62,930 bases of DNA. It comes from Gammaproteobacteria bacterium. GTDB taxonomy: Bacteria; Pseudomonadota; Gammaproteobacteria; Steroidobacterales; Woeseiaceae. Shown one piece after another: positions 37,474 through 46,911 of the stretch. The stretch covers positions 1 to 62,930 of the forward strand of contig JAHEGH010000012.1 of assembly GCA_024639825.1 (NCBI GenBank), written 5' to 3'. Each line of letters begins with the position of its first letter. Positions within the stretch are counted from its first letter, which is position 1. Under the pieces are notes generated by a model. It made no database searches. It was not told the origin of the DNA and worked only from the letters and a program-made list of their open reading frames with translations. The position numbers were made by a program, and so were the translations under genes.

Positions 37474-39952
37474 AGCCCATACCTTTACTGAGATAGGTTG
37501 CCAGTCGCAACAGGTCTGAGAATACACCTCCCGCGGTTACTTCGGGCCCCGCACCCGGGCCCTGAATTACCAAAGGGTTGGCCGAATAGCGCTCTGACTC
37601 AAACTGCACGATATTGTCAGTCAAATTGATATTGCAGAACGGATGATCTTTTTCAACGGCTTCAAGGCCTACAGATGCCGTGCCTCTGGCATCGAGCGTT
37701 GCAATGTATCGCAGCTGCTTGTTTTCAGCCGACGCCTGCCTGTAGAGCGCATCGATTTCGTCGTCGTAATCCGACAGCTTCTCGAGGAACTCTTCGATAG
37801 AACAGTCCCGCAACGCTTCAGGTACCAGGCTGCGCACCGGGAAATCACCAATCTCCAGGTCGAGACCCAGCTCACGGGCAAGAATCGTCAACTTGCGAGC
37901 CACGTCCATTCCCGAGAGATCGTCGCGCGGATCGGGCTCGGTGTAGCCACTCTCCTTTGCCGCGCGAACGATCTCGGAAAATGGTGTCGTGCCATCGTAC
38001 ACGTTGAACAGGTATGCGAGTGTGCCAGAGAAGATTCCCCGCACCGACCGCACGTCGTCTCCCGTGTAGATCAGATCACACAATGTGCTGATTACGGGCA
38101 ATGCCGCACCAACGGTTGTTTCGTAAAAATAATGTGAGCTGCCCTCGTCCGCGGCAGCTTGCAGCGCCCGGTAGTCCTCGTAGGAGCTGCTGAATGCCTT
38201 CTTGTTCGGTGTGATGACGTGTATACCGCGCGACAACCAGCCAGCGTACTGCGATGCAATGTACTCGCTTGAGGTGCAGTCAATGATGACGGCATGCGGG
38301 AGATGTTCGGAATTAACGCATTCTTCGAACTTCCGGAGGTCGGTTTCGATCGCCCTGTCCGCGAATTCATCTTCCCAGGTAGAAAGCTCTATGCGCTTTT
38401 CGCCCAGCAGCATCGTCTGTGAACGGGCTATCGCTCGTACACGAAGATCGAGATTGAAGTCGTTCGCGAGTCGTTCGCTCTGTTTCTCCAATTGGCGCAG
38501 GAATGCCGCACCGACGGTACCTGGACCAATCAACCCGACGGACAGCGTTTTGTGTGACAGGTAGAAGCCCGAGTGCACGGCACGCAGCGCTCGCGTGACA
38601 TCGTCCCCATCGACAACGGCGGAGATATTTCTCTCGGATGAACCCTGTGCGATTGCCCGAACGTTGATGCCGGATCGAGCGAGGGCGCCAAAAAACTTCG
38701 CCGCGATACCTGGCGTACCTTCCATGCCGTCGCCGACCACGGCCACGATGCTCTGCCCGATCGTGATATCCACGCTGTTGATCTGCCCGCTTTCGAGCTC
38801 GTCGTTAAAGGCCGCTCTTACGACGTCCCGCGCACGCTCCGCGGAATCCTCCGGCAGCGCGAGGCAGATAGAGTGCTCCGAACTGGCCTGAGAAATCAGC
38901 GTCACGGATACACCAGCGCTTTTCAGTGAGCCAAACAGGCGATCCGCCGTGCCGGGCACGCCGATCATGCCAGAGCCCTCGAGATTCAGTAGCGCCATAC
39001 CGCCGATCGCGGTAATCCCCTTGATGTTATTCGTCACCTCGGAGTCAGGGCCGATCAGGCTGCCCGGATGCGCCGGGTTATGACTGTTACGGATGCGAAC
39101 GGGAATGCCATTACTGATCGCGGGGCCCATCGTCTGCGGATGGATCACGGCCGTACCGAAGTACGCCAACTCCATCGCCTCGTTATATGAAAGCCTGCCA
39201 ATGACCTGTGCTTCGGGAACCCGGTTCGGGTCCGCGCTCATGACGCCGTCAACGTCGCTCCAGATCGTCAATTCGGTCGCGTTAGCGAGCGCCGCAAAAA
39301 TTGCGGCTGAAAAATCGCTGCCGTTGCGCCCGAGCGTCGTTTGCAGCCCTTCTTCATCTGACGCGATGAACCCGGTGATCACGGCGATGCCCGCGAAGTC
39401 AGCCGCGATCACATTATCAAAGCGGGCCTGCGATTTACTCCAGAGAACCGCGGGGCCAAGTTCGTTTTCGTTGACCGTTACGACCTCTCGCGCGTCGATC
39501 CACGTTCCGCCGCGCCCTGGCGCCTCCTGTGCGAGGTAGGCTGCCAGCAGTCGTGCCGACCAGATCTCGCCATAGCCGGCAACGACATCGCGACTTCGCT
39601 GTGGCGCCGACTTGACCAGCGCGACGGCCTTCAGCACATCCCTGACATCGTCAGCATCTTTGCCCCAGGCATCCAGCACGGGAACCAGCGCATCGCCGCG
39701 TAATAGCTCTTTCGCGGTCGCTGCGTAGCGCTCGCCGATCGTATTGAGCTCGGCGTCGAAGGCAGAATTATCCTGTTCGGCGAGTGTGGCCAGATTAAGC
39801 AAGCCATCGGTCATGCCGCCCATTGCCGAAACCACGACACCCAGTCGCGTCTCAGGCAGGGCCATGATGATGCCGGCTACGCGTTGAAAACAGGCCGCAT
39901 CAGCCAGGCTGCTGCCGCCAAACTTGTGGATTTTCCAACCGTTTTCCGACAC
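37466..39952 (-). CDS. thrA: Bifunctional aspartokinase / homoserine dehydrogenase I
   Basis: Catalyses the first and third steps of threonine synthesis. About 828 residues if begun at GTG 39952 (SENGWKIHKFGGSS), which has GGGA five bases upstream; ATG 39985 would add 11 residues. The kinase domain has KFGGSSLADA, GYGEIWSARLLA and GRNGSDFSAAIFAA. Two ACT-like regulatory segments (about 305-455) include VTLISQASSEHSICLALP and VRAIAQGSSERNISAVV. The dehydrogenase has the NAD fold VGLIGPGTVGAAFL and PNKKAF. Feedback inhibition by threonine is expected from the family. tRNA-Lys ends 87 nt upstream; no leader peptide or attenuator is visible in that space. Confidence 0.94.
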   Translation of the reverse strand: MSENGWKIHKFGGSSLADAACFQRVAGIIMALPETRLGVVVSAMGGMTDGLLNLATLAEQDNSAFDAELNTIGERYAATAKELLRGDALVPVLDAWGKDADDVRDVLKAVALVKSAPQRSRDVVAGYGEIWSARLLAAYLAQEAPGRGGTWIDAREVVTVNENELGPAVLWSKSQARFDNVIAADFAGIAVITGFIASDEEGLQTTLGRNGSDFSAAIFAALANATELTIWSDVDGVMSADPNRVPEAQVIGRLSYNEAMELAYFGTAVIHPQTMGPAISNGIPVRIRNSHNPAHPGSLIGPDSEVTNNIKGITAIGGMALLNLEGSGMIGVPGTADRLFGSLKSAGVSVTLISQASSEHSICLALPEDSAERARDVVRAAFNDELESGQINSVDITIGQSIVAVVGDGMEGTPGIAAKFFGALARSGINVRAIAQGSSERNISAVVDGDDVTRALRAVHSGFYLSHKTLSVGLIGPGTVGAAFLRQLEKQSERLANDFNLDLRVRAIARSQTMLLGEKRIELSTWEDEFADRAIETDLRKFEECVNSEHLPHAVIIDCTSSEYIASQYAGWLSRGIHVITPNKKAFSSSYEDYRALQAAADEGSSHYFYETTVGAALPVISTLCDLIYTGDDVRSVRGIFSGTLAYLFNVYDGTTPFSEIVRAAKESGYTEPDPRDDLSGMDVARKLTILARELGLDLEIGDFPVRSLVPEALRDCSIEEFLEKLSDYDDEIDALYRQASAENKQLRYIATLDARGTASVGLEAVEKDHPFCNINLTDNIVQFESERYSANPLVIQGPGAGPEVTAGGVFSDLLRLATYLSKGMGYV

Positions 39953-40039
39953 TTTTCCCAACGCCCTGTAAACAAAAGCGTGCATGATAACGGCACGCAA
40001 GGCCTGCGTCTGCTGTTTTAAATGAAACTGCTGGAAAAG

Positions 40040-40115
40040 TGGTGGGGGCACCAGGACTCGAACCTGGGACCAGCGGCTTAAAAGGCCGATGCTCTACCAA
40101 CTGAGCTATACCCCC
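40040..40115 (-). tRNA. tRNA-Lys(UUU)
   Basis: A 76-nt cloverleaf read leftward with encoded CCA. The acceptor stem is GGGGGTA with TGCCCCC, the D arm GCTCAGTTGGTAGAGC, the anticodon loop CTTTTAA giving UUU, and the T loop GGTTCGAGTCC. Discriminator base A fits Lys. It lies between cpoB and thrA on the same strand and has its own promoter just after the cpoB stop. Confidence 0.95.
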
Positions 40116-40155
40116 GCCTTGGGAATCCGACCAGAACAGGCCGGAATGCGGCGGC

Positions 40156-40183
40156 ATCATACCGGATATATCCGGCCCGTCAA
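40156..40183 (-). promoter_or_regulatory. Sigma70-type promoter of tRNA-Lys with a palindromic spacer
   Basis: Read leftward: -35 TTGACG (complement of 40178-40183), a 16-bp spacer, and -10 TATGAT (complement of 40156-40161), followed by a GC-rich discriminator GCCGCCGC, typical of stringently controlled stable-RNA promoters. The spacer contains a perfect 14-bp palindrome, CCGGATATATCCGG (40162-40175). The -35 begins 3 nt after the cpoB stop. Transcription would start near 40149, about 34 nt before the tRNA. Confidence 0.75.
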
Positions 40184-40186
40184 CGC

Positions 40187-40963
40187 CTAGACGCCTTCCT
40201 CCTCCATTCGAGAGAGTCGCTGCCCGGCCAGTCTGGCCGCGGTTGTTTCCGGGTAGTCTTCCTGAACGCGCGTCAGCGCATCCCTGGCTGCTGCCCAATC
40301 TTTTAACTCATAGCTGCAGTAGCCCATCTTCAGCAAAGCATCGGGTATTTTGCGAGACTGCGGAAACCTTGAAATCACAACGCCAAACTCGGCCAGGGCC
40401 TCGTTGAACTTCTGCGTCACATAGTGCGACTCCGCGAGCCAGTACTGAGCGTTGTCCGCGAGCTCACTGTCCGGGAACGTCACCAGGAACTGCTGGAACG
40501 CCATGGCAGCGGGCTCATAACGCTGCTGCTTGAGCAGCTCAAAGGCCGCCTGGTAGTTGTCGCGATCCGAACCACCGGGCACAGGTAATTGTCCCGGCGA
40601 CAGACTCCCGCCGTCCATAACCCCACGCGTATTGCTAGCCTGAACGGCGGTCTCAAGCCCCTGGATCCGTGCATCGAGGTCGGCGTACAGCTGGCGTTGC
40701 CGGTCGGCAGTGGTTGCCGAGTTGTGCTCGAGTTCTTCAATGCGCCCCTGCACTTCAGCGTCGCTTCTCTCAAGCGAACTAACCTGCTGCGTCAGATTCA
40801 CGAGGCTCTGGTTCTGGACGACCCGCTCGATCGTCTGCATGCGGCGCTCAAGCTCGTTCAGTTTTGCGAGAACCGGGTCCTCACCCGGCGGCTGCAACAA
40901 TTCGCAGCCACCGAGCGCGGCAAGGGCTACCAGTAACAGTAGCGTTTTCGAAGATCTGGCCAT
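40187..40963 (-). CDS. cpoB: Tol-Pal system protein CpoB (YbgF), with a lipobox
   Basis: Periplasmic coordinator of PBP1B activity with Tol-Pal during constriction. The 258-residue protein has a signal sequence ending in a lipobox, LAALGGC (Cys20), followed by a trimerising coiled coil (about 30-95, VLAKLNELERRMQTIERVVQ) and TPR repeats (about 135-250, YQAAFELLKQQRYEPAAMAF, ADNAQYWLAESHYVTQKF). E. coli CpoB is soluble, so lipid anchoring here would be a difference. It lies 3 nt after pal. Confidence 0.93.
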   Translation of the reverse strand: MARSSKTLLLLVALAALGGCELLQPPGEDPVLAKLNELERRMQTIERVVQNQSLVNLTQQVSSLERSDAEVQGRIEELEHNSATTADRQRQLYADLDARIQGLETAVQASNTRGVMDGGSLSPGQLPVPGGSDRDNYQAAFELLKQQRYEPAAMAFQQFLVTFPDSELADNAQYWLAESHYVTQKFNEALAEFGVVISRFPQSRKIPDALLKMGYCSYELKDWAAARDALTRVQEDYPETTAARLAGQRLSRMEEEGV

Positions 40964-40966
40964 CGG

Positions 40967-41488
40967 TCAGTTCGAGTACTTGAACTCGACGCGCCGATTC
41001 TGCGCGTAGTCCGCTTCGGAACTGCCGAAACCGACCGGACGCTCCTCGCCGAAACTCACCGTCGAGATCTGATCGGCCGAGACGCCCTGGATGAGCAACA
41101 TCTGACGTACCGCCTGCGCACGACGCTCACCCAGGCCGATATTGTATTCACGCGATCCGCGCTCGTCGGCATGCCCCTCGAGGCGCACGCTGCCACCGCT
41201 GCCAAGCTGCATCGCGTGGCGCGAGACAACGTCCTGATCCGCTGCACGGACCTCGGACGAATCAAAATCGAAATAAATGACCATCGTGAGCTCGCCGGCT
41301 GATGGATCCTCCCAAGGGATCTCTTCGCCGCCGTAGGTGTCGCTGCCGTCCATGCCGTCTGTCGAAGCCCCGGCATCGCCCGGGTACGTCGTATCGGTCG
41401 GATCCGGGTCCGGAATCGTGTTCTGTGAGCAACCCGCCAGTACGAAGGAGGCTGCCGCCAGTGCAAATAGTTTGTAGTAAGACATCAT
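40967..41488 (-). CDS. pal: Peptidoglycan-associated lipoprotein Pal
   Basis: Outer-membrane lipoprotein that ties the membrane to peptidoglycan and binds TolB. The 173-residue protein has a lipobox FVLAGC (Cys20), an acidic, Gly/Asp-rich linker (about 22-65), and an OmpA-like domain with LEGHADERGSREYNIGLGER, which contains the peptidoglycan-binding Asp and Arg. The 68-bp gap upstream is AT-rich and has a perfect TTGACA (complement of 41548-41553), so an internal promoter is possible, though no good -10 is seen. Confidence 0.95.
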   Translation of the reverse strand: MMSYYKLFALAAASFVLAGCSQNTIPDPDPTDTTYPGDAGASTDGMDGSDTYGGEEIPWEDPSAGELTMVIYFDFDSSEVRAADQDVVSRHAMQLGSGGSVRLEGHADERGSREYNIGLGERRAQAVRQMLLIQGVSADQISTVSFGEERPVGFGSSEADYAQNRRVEFKYSN

Positions 41489-41556
41489 GAAACCCTTTGT
41501 GTGCCTTTAAAGCGAAGTAAAATCAATGAATTAAAATACTTAGTAAATGTCAATTA

Positions 41557-42858
41557 TTAAAACCGTGGGAACGGTGACCAAACCGGCTCCCGGACATCCC
41601 CTCCTGCCCGTGATGCCATCTTCTGGCGAATCAGGCCGTCGGCCGAAACCGTCTCCAGTACGCCATCTCTGCCCTGCCGTGTCGCATAGATCAGGATATC
41701 GCTGTTTGGCGCGAAGCTGGGACTCTCATCCTGACGCCCGCTCGACAGCACCAGCAGGTCCTTTCGTTCGAGATTCATGACCGCAATACGGTAATTACCC
41801 CGATCGTTGTGGACCATTGCCAGTCGCTTGCCATCCGGCGACAGGCGCGGTCGCGCATTATAACTCCCCTCGAACGTCACACGCTCGGGTGTTCCACCGT
41901 TCGCGCTGACGCGATAGACCTGCGGACCACCACTGCGATCCGACGTGAAATAGATGTAACGACTGTCCGGCGACCAGGTACCCTCGGTATCGATCGCTCT
42001 ATGCGTCGTGAGACGCGTTGTGTTCCGCGAATTGATGTCCATCACGTAGATGTCGAGATTACCGTCCACGCCGCCCAGCGTGACCACGAGCTTACGGCCG
42101 TCGGGCGAGAATGAAGGTGCGCCGTTGATTCCCGGCTTGGAGGACACCTTGAAACGGTTACCCGTCCGCAGCGTCTGCACGAAAATGGACGACTGATTGC
42201 CTTCGAAGGACACGTAAGCAAGCTGGCGGCTGTCGGGCGACCACGCTGGCGACATGATCGGATCCGCACTTTCCATGATCGTGTGTTCGTTAAAGCCGTC
42301 CTGGTCCGAGACGATCAGGGAATAGAGACGCCCTTCTCCCTCGCGCTTGGCCGTAACGTAGGCCACCTTGGTGCCGAAGACGCCTTTGATACCGGTGAGC
42401 TTCTCGTAGATCATGTCGGCTATGCGATGGGCCGCGCCGCGCATCGTGCCGCGACTCGCTGGCATGCGGTATCCGACCAGTTGCCGACGTCCAAAGACAT
42501 CGAACAGCTGGAACTGCAACGTGTAGGCGTTGTCCCCGGTCTGAATGACTTTACCGACAACGACGGCCTCGACCCCGACGAAACTCCAGTCCTGGAAATC
42601 GACGTCAGCACCATCCGTCGGCTTCTGCAGCATTTTCTCTTCGCCAACCGGGGCGAAACGCCCGCTGCGGCGCAGATCGTCATTAATCACCTTGACGACA
42701 TCAAGCGGCATCTCGGCCGCATCGCCTTCCCAGCCGAACGGCACGATAGCCACGGGCGTAGGTTGCGCCACACCCTGCACATCAATGACGAGTTCCGCGT
42801 GCGCGGCCCCGGACACGATGAAGAGCATGCCCACTGCGATTTTGAATTTGTTCAGCAC
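41557..42858 (-). CDS. tolB: Tol-Pal system protein TolB
   Basis: Periplasmic beta-propeller that shuttles between Pal and TolA. The 433-residue protein has a signal peptide (about 1-21, ending GAAHA), an N-terminal alpha/beta domain (about 22-160) and a six-bladed propeller marked by repeated SPDSRQLAYVS, SPDGRKLVVTL, SPDSRYIYFTS and SPDGKRLAMVH units. It starts 28 bp after tolA. Confidence 0.96.
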   Translation of the reverse strand: MLNKFKIAVGMLFIVSGAAHAELVIDVQGVAQPTPVAIVPFGWEGDAAEMPLDVVKVINDDLRRSGRFAPVGEEKMLQKPTDGADVDFQDWSFVGVEAVVVGKVIQTGDNAYTLQFQLFDVFGRRQLVGYRMPASRGTMRGAAHRIADMIYEKLTGIKGVFGTKVAYVTAKREGEGRLYSLIVSDQDGFNEHTIMESADPIMSPAWSPDSRQLAYVSFEGNQSSIFVQTLRTGNRFKVSSKPGINGAPSFSPDGRKLVVTLGGVDGNLDIYVMDINSRNTTRLTTHRAIDTEGTWSPDSRYIYFTSDRSGGPQVYRVSANGGTPERVTFEGSYNARPRLSPDGKRLAMVHNDRGNYRIAVMNLERKDLLVLSSGRQDESPSFAPNSDILIYATRQGRDGVLETVSADGLIRQKMASRAGGDVREPVWSPFPRF

Positions 42859-42886
42859 TATATCCTCAATGGTTCGTTGGTCTGAC

Positions 42887-43729
42887 CTATTGCTGCTTGG
42901 TTAAGTTTAGCAATATGTTGGGATCAAACAGATTTGGTGTGGGTGGCTGCGGCAGCGGGGACGACTTGAAGATCGCGGCCTCGATTGAGCGTTTCACGAT
43001 TTCGTCCCCGTTACAACTAAGAAAAGTAATGCCAAGTACGTCACCGCCCCGATTCTGGCGCACGCGTACCGAGCATTTCAAATCATCCGTAGCACTGGCC
43101 GGCAAGCTCAGGTTTCGATAGATTTTCTGCTGGATCATCGCTGTATAGACGGCCAGTTCACCCGCATCGACGGCGGCCAAACGCTCAGACTCATCATCGA
43201 TCTCTGCTTGCCGCTGCTCAGCCTCCAGTTCGCGGCGCAGGCGTTCATTCTCCTCGCGCTGGCGTCGAATATCTTCCTGCCGTTTCTTCTCGGCCTCAAC
43301 ACGCTTGCGCTCCTTTTCCTCTTCCTCGCGCTTCTGGCGCTCGGCTTCGTCGCGCTCGCGCTGTTTACGTTCCGCTTCTTCTTTCTTCTTGAGCTCATCC
43401 AGGCGTTTTTGTTCGAGTAACGCGTCGAGGCGGCGTTTTTCCTCCTCGGCCTGGCGCCTCAGCTCCTCGCTGTTATCAGGCTCCGGCTCCGCTTGCTCGA
43501 TGACCGGCTCTGGTTCTGGCTCAGGTTCAGGCTCGGGCTCGGGCTCCACCCTGGGCGGCGGCAACGGTGTCGTATCGGGGATCTCCTGCACCAGCGTGGC
43601 CTGCACGGCAAGGGGCGTAAAGGGCACGGGACGCGCATAGTCGAACGCCACCACCATCGATCCGAAAATAGCGATGTGCAGGGCAAATGCCATGCCCACG
43701 GGTCCCAGGTTTTTGCTGTCGCGACTCAC
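42887..43729 (-). CDS. tolA: Cell envelope integrity protein TolA
   Basis: Inner-membrane protein spanning the periplasm in the Tol-Pal system. The 280-residue product has a short cytosolic tail, one membrane helix (about 10-30), a Pro/Glu linker with PEPEPEPEPEPEP (about 60-75), a long Lys/Glu/Arg helix (about 88-180) and a C-terminal domain (about 185-280) with CSVRVRQNRGGDVLGI, one of the two conserved Cys positions, and SCNGDEIVKRSIEAA with the other. Shorter than E. coli TolA (421), mainly in the helix. Confidence 0.94.
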   Translation of the reverse strand: MSRDSKNLGPVGMAFALHIAIFGSMVVAFDYARPVPFTPLAVQATLVQEIPDTTPLPPPRVEPEPEPEPEPEPEPVIEQAEPEPDNSEELRRQAEEEKRRLDALLEQKRLDELKKKEEAERKQRERDEAERQKREEEEKERKRVEAEKKRQEDIRRQREENERLRRELEAEQRQAEIDDESERLAAVDAGELAVYTAMIQQKIYRNLSLPASATDDLKCSVRVRQNRGGDVLGITFLSCNGDEIVKRSIEAAIFKSSPLPQPPTPNLFDPNILLNLTKQQ

Positions 43730-43737
43730 GCAGCGAT

Positions 43738-44181
43738 TTACTCCGGTATCGGGTAGGTATCCAGAGGATCGGTCACGAAGCCAATATTCTGCGCACCGGC
43801 CTCCTGCAGCACCACCATCGCGCCTACAACATTGCCATAAGGAACCGCACGGTCGGCTTTTACAAACACCGGGGTCTGCGGTTTTTCACCGAGGATGACC
43901 GAGACGATCGTGACAATCTTCTGGCCAGACGACGGCTTGTCCTCATCATCGCCGGCGTTGATGTAAAGGTTGCCCGCGGCATCGACGCTGAGTACCAGCG
44001 GGTCGTGGTCCGGGACCGACTCAATCGGCTCCGCATTGGCTTTAGGCAACTCGACCTCTATTCCCTGGGTCAATAATGGAGCCGTGACCATGAAGATCAC
44101 GAGCAGCACCAGCATCACGTCGATATACGGCACCACATTGATCTCGCCCATGAGCTTGCGCTTCTTGAGTGCAGTAGGCAT
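43738..44181 (-). CDS. tolR: Tol-Pal system protein TolR
   Basis: ExbD-family subunit of the proton-driven Tol motor. The 147-residue protein starts at ATG 44181. The membrane helix (about 17-37) contains the proton-path Asp in VVPYIDVMLVLLVIFMVTAP, and the periplasmic domain includes the usual VFVKADRAVPYGNVVGAMV. It lies 1 bp after tolQ and 8 bp before tolA. Confidence 0.95.
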   Translation of the reverse strand: MPTALKKRKLMGEINVVPYIDVMLVLLVIFMVTAPLLTQGIEVELPKANAEPIESVPDHDPLVLSVDAAGNLYINAGDDEDKPSSGQKIVTIVSVILGEKPQTPVFVKADRAVPYGNVVGAMVVLQEAGAQNIGFVTDPLDTYPIPE

Positions 44182-44182
44182 G

Positions 44183-44869
44183 TCAGCTCCCCAGCTTGGC
44201 GCGCGCGTGCCGGTGCAGAATGCTCGAGAATTCTTCCGTAAAGCCGTCGTAACGGTATTCGAGTCGGACGACCTTGTCGGCGTAGCGGTTGTACGCAATG
44301 ACGGCCGGGATCGCCGCAAACAAGCCCATGGCCGTTGCGATCAGCGCTTCCGCGATCGGCGGCGCCACAACGGCCAGCGTCGCAGTCTGCTGGCTGCCGA
44401 TCTGGATAAAGGCCACCATGATGCCCCACACGGTGCCGAACAGGCCGACGTAGGGGCTGGTCGAGCCGATGGTTGCGAGCGTCGCCAGGTTCTGTTCAAG
44501 CCGGTCGACCTCCCGCATCTGTGCGACGCGCATGGCCCGGCGGCATTCTTCAATGACCTTGTTAGGCGTGTCCCCGCCCGCCTGCAATGCACGGTTGAAC
44601 TCGCGGAACCCGGACTCGAAGATGCTGGCCATACCGATGCTGCCGCCTTTGCCTCGCGACGCACTCTGGTACAGCGTATTGAGGTCGCCGCCCGACCAGA
44701 ACGCCGCTTCGAATTCATCCGATGCGTCCTGGGTGCGGCGGATCAGGCGCCGCTTGGTGAAGATAATGCTCCAGGAGACCAGTGATGCCGCAACCAGCAG
44801 CAACATCACGATCTTCACCGGCAAACTAGCGCCCAAGAGCAAACCAAGAACGGTCAGATCTGCAGTCAT
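44183..44869 (-). CDS. tolQ: Tol-Pal system protein TolQ
   Basis: MotA/TolQ/ExbB-family stator subunit with three membrane helices (about 16-38, 134-158, 168-190). The 228-residue protein has the family block LATIGSTSPYVGLFGTVWGI and AEALIATAMGLFAAIPAVIAYN, where the Thr/Ala positions line the proton path. Its ATG overlaps the ybgC stop by 4 bp. Confidence 0.96.
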   Translation of the reverse strand: MTADLTVLGLLLGASLPVKIVMLLLVAASLVSWSIIFTKRRLIRRTQDASDEFEAAFWSGGDLNTLYQSASRGKGGSIGMASIFESGFREFNRALQAGGDTPNKVIEECRRAMRVAQMREVDRLEQNLATLATIGSTSPYVGLFGTVWGIMVAFIQIGSQQTATLAVVAPPIAEALIATAMGLFAAIPAVIAYNRYADKVVRLEYRYDGFTEEFSSILHRHARAKLGS

Positions 44870-45282
44870 GATTGGTATTCCCCAAATAAGGACGGTGGCA
44901 CGCGTTTCGGCCGCATCGAATCGGCGTCCAGATAGGCCGCCTTGACGATGCCGCTGATCAGCAGGTCGCCGTCAGTGCTGTTTCGATAAATTCTCTGTTC
45001 GATGTCGAATGACACCCGCGTCAGGCCCTGCAGTCCGGCTGTCACAATGAGCTTATCGCTCAGGCGCGCCGGCGCATGAAACTTTGTTTGCACCTCAGCG
45101 ACCACGAAGATACGTCGCTCCTCTTCCTGCAACCTGACCATGTCGACACCCAGCGAGCGCAGCCACTCAGTGCGCGCACGTTCCATGAAGCGAAAGTAGT
45201 TGGCGTAGTACACGACACCCTGCGCGTCCGTGTCTTCATAGTAAACGCGTACGGGCAGCTCAAAGGGTTTTGCATCAGTCAT
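44866..45282 (-). CDS. ybgC: Tol-Pal-associated acyl-CoA thioesterase YbgC
   Basis: Hotdog-fold thioesterase, 138 residues, acting on short acyl-CoA or acyl-ACP; linked to phospholipid metabolism at the Tol complex. The active-site Asp lies in [19 protein letters not shown], the 4-hydroxybenzoyl-CoA thioesterase motif. Its start overlaps ruvB by 8 bp, joining the ruv and tol groups into one transcript. Confidence 0.95.
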   Translation of the reverse strand: MTDAKPFELPVRVYYEDTDAQGVVYYANYFRFMERARTEWLRSLGVDMVRLQEEERRIFVVAEVQTKFHAPARLSDKLIVTAGLQGLTRVSFDIEQRIYRNSTDGDLLISGIVKAAYLDADSMRPKRVPPSLFGEYQS

Positions 45283-46321
45283 CGCTAAACGGTAATTCCC
45301 CGGTTCCCGCCGGCTGTGGCGGCGCCAGGCCGAAATGCAGATACGCGTTCTTGGTAGCCACGCGGCCGCGCGAAGTGCGCATCATAAACCCCTGTTGAAT
45401 CAGGTAGGGCTCCACCACGTCTTCGATCGTACCGCGTTCCTCACCAATCGCAGCCGCGAGGCTTTCGACCCCTACAGGACCGCCGTCAAACTTCTCTATG
45501 ATCGTCATGAGCAGGCGTCGATCCATGGCATCAAATCCATGCGGATCAACCTGCAGCATATCCATGGCATTGGCCGCTACAGCCCCTGTCACCACACCAT
45601 CGCCTTCCACCTCGGCAAAGTCCCTGACTCGCCGCAACAGCCTGTTCGCAATGCGCGGCGTGCCGCGCGAACGTGTCGCGATCGCCGTCGCGCCTTCATC
45701 TTCAATAGGTAGATTCAGGATCCCGGCAGAACGTCGCGCAATCGCCTCAAGATCGTCTGCGCTGTAAAACTCGAGCCGCTGCACAATGCCGAACCGATCA
45801 CGTAGTGGTGACGTCAGCAAGCCCGCCCGTGTCGTCGCGCCGACCAGCGTAAACGGTGCCAGATCGAGCTTGATCGAGCGTGCGGCAGGCCCCTCACCGA
45901 TCAGGATGTCGAGCTGAAAGTCCTCCATGGCCGGGTACAGCACTTCCTCGACGACGGGACTCAGGCGATGAATCTCATCCACGAAGAGGACGTCGTTCGG
46001 CTCGAGGTTGGTCAGGATTGCCGCGAGATCGCCAGGACGTTCCAGCACCGGCCCCGATGTCTGCCGCAGATTCACGCCCATCTCGTTCGCAACGATGTGC
46101 GCGAGCGTGGTCTTGCCAAGGCCAGGTGGCCCGAAAATCAGGACATGATCCAGCGCTTCGCTGCGGCGACGTGCGGCCTCGATGAAAATGCTCATCTGCT
46201 GCTTGACGCCGGGTTGCCCAACGTAATCCACGAGCTGCTTTGGCCGAATCGCGCGGTCGAAGGCCTTGTCATCTGCGACGGACTCGGCGGTCGTCAGCCG
46301 GTCGTGCTCCACATTCGCCAT
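45275..46321 (-). CDS. ruvB: Holliday junction branch migration ATPase RuvB
   Basis: Hexameric AAA+ motor that drives branch migration with RuvA. The 348-residue protein has Walker [10 protein letters not shown] (64-72), Walker [10 protein letters not shown], sensor 1 VGATTRAG, and a C-terminal winged helix with [20 protein letters not shown]. Its start shares a base with the ruvA stop. Confidence 0.97.
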   Translation of the reverse strand: MANVEHDRLTTAESVADDKAFDRAIRPKQLVDYVGQPGVKQQMSIFIEAARRRSEALDHVLIFGPPGLGKTTLAHIVANEMGVNLRQTSGPVLERPGDLAAILTNLEPNDVLFVDEIHRLSPVVEEVLYPAMEDFQLDILIGEGPAARSIKLDLAPFTLVGATTRAGLLTSPLRDRFGIVQRLEFYSADDLEAIARRSAGILNLPIEDEGATAIATRSRGTPRIANRLLRRVRDFAEVEGDGVVTGAVAANAMDMLQVDPHGFDAMDRRLLMTIIEKFDGGPVGVESLAAAIGEERGTIEDVVEPYLIQQGFMMRTSRGRVATKNAYLHFGLAPPQPAGTGELPFSDD

Positions 46322-46911
46322 TACAGGGCCGCCTGTTTAAGTGCTTTTCGAATAATGTCCTCGGCCGAATCATCTTCAATATCGAGCTTGGCGAGCAGTT
46401 TGCTCACTTCGTTCGCCTTGTAGCCAAGGGCAACGAGCGCGTCGAAGGCCTCGGACCGTGCACTGGCGTCAACACTGACAGTCTGGCCTGGCAATGACGG
46501 CGCACCAACAGGATCGACCTTGTCGCGCATCTCCATGATCAGGCGTTCTGCGGTCTTCTTGCCGATGCCAGGCACTTTGGACAATGTGGCTGAATCCTCG
46601 TACTCAACACAGCGGCGGAAGTCGCTTGCCGTCATCGCCGACAGCACGCCGAGCGCCATCTTGGCGCCGACTCGGTTCACCTTGAGCAGTGTCCGAAACA
46701 GCGAACGCTCCTCACCGGTCGCGAAACCGTAGAGGATTTGTGCGTCTTCGCGCACCAGCAGATGGGTATGCAGAAACAACTCGGCGCCGGTTGCAGGCAG
46801 GTCGAGGAACGTGGACATGGGCGTTTCGACTTCATAGCCAACCCCGTTGCACTCCAGAACGATGTGGGGTGCGTGCTTCGCCGCGAGACGGCCACGCAGC
46901 GAGCCAATCAT
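46321..46911 (-). CDS. ruvA: Holliday junction DNA helicase subunit RuvA
   Basis: Tetrameric junction-binding subunit. The 196-residue protein starts MIGSLRGRL at ATG 46911, with an OB fold (about 1-62), tandem helix-hairpin-helix motifs ([16 protein letters not shown] and [18 protein letters not shown]) and a C-terminal RuvB-binding domain (about 148-196). Overlaps ruvC by 4 bp and ruvB by 1 bp. Confidence 0.97.
   Translation of the reverse strand: MIGSLRGRLAAKHAPHIVLECNGVGYEVETPMSTFLDLPATGAELFLHTHLLVREDAQILYGFATGEERSLFRTLLKVNRVGAKMALGVLSAMTASDFRRCVEYEDSATLSKVPGIGKKTAERLIMEMRDKVDPVGAPSLPGQTVSVDASARSEAFDALVALGYKANEVSKLLAKLDIEDDSAEDIIRKALKQAAL

Noticed and set aside
39953..40039. Threonine attenuator or leader peptide before thrA
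   Set aside because: The 87 nt hold no small frame rich in Thr/Ile codons and no terminator-antiterminator pair; the open codons are simply in frame with thrA.
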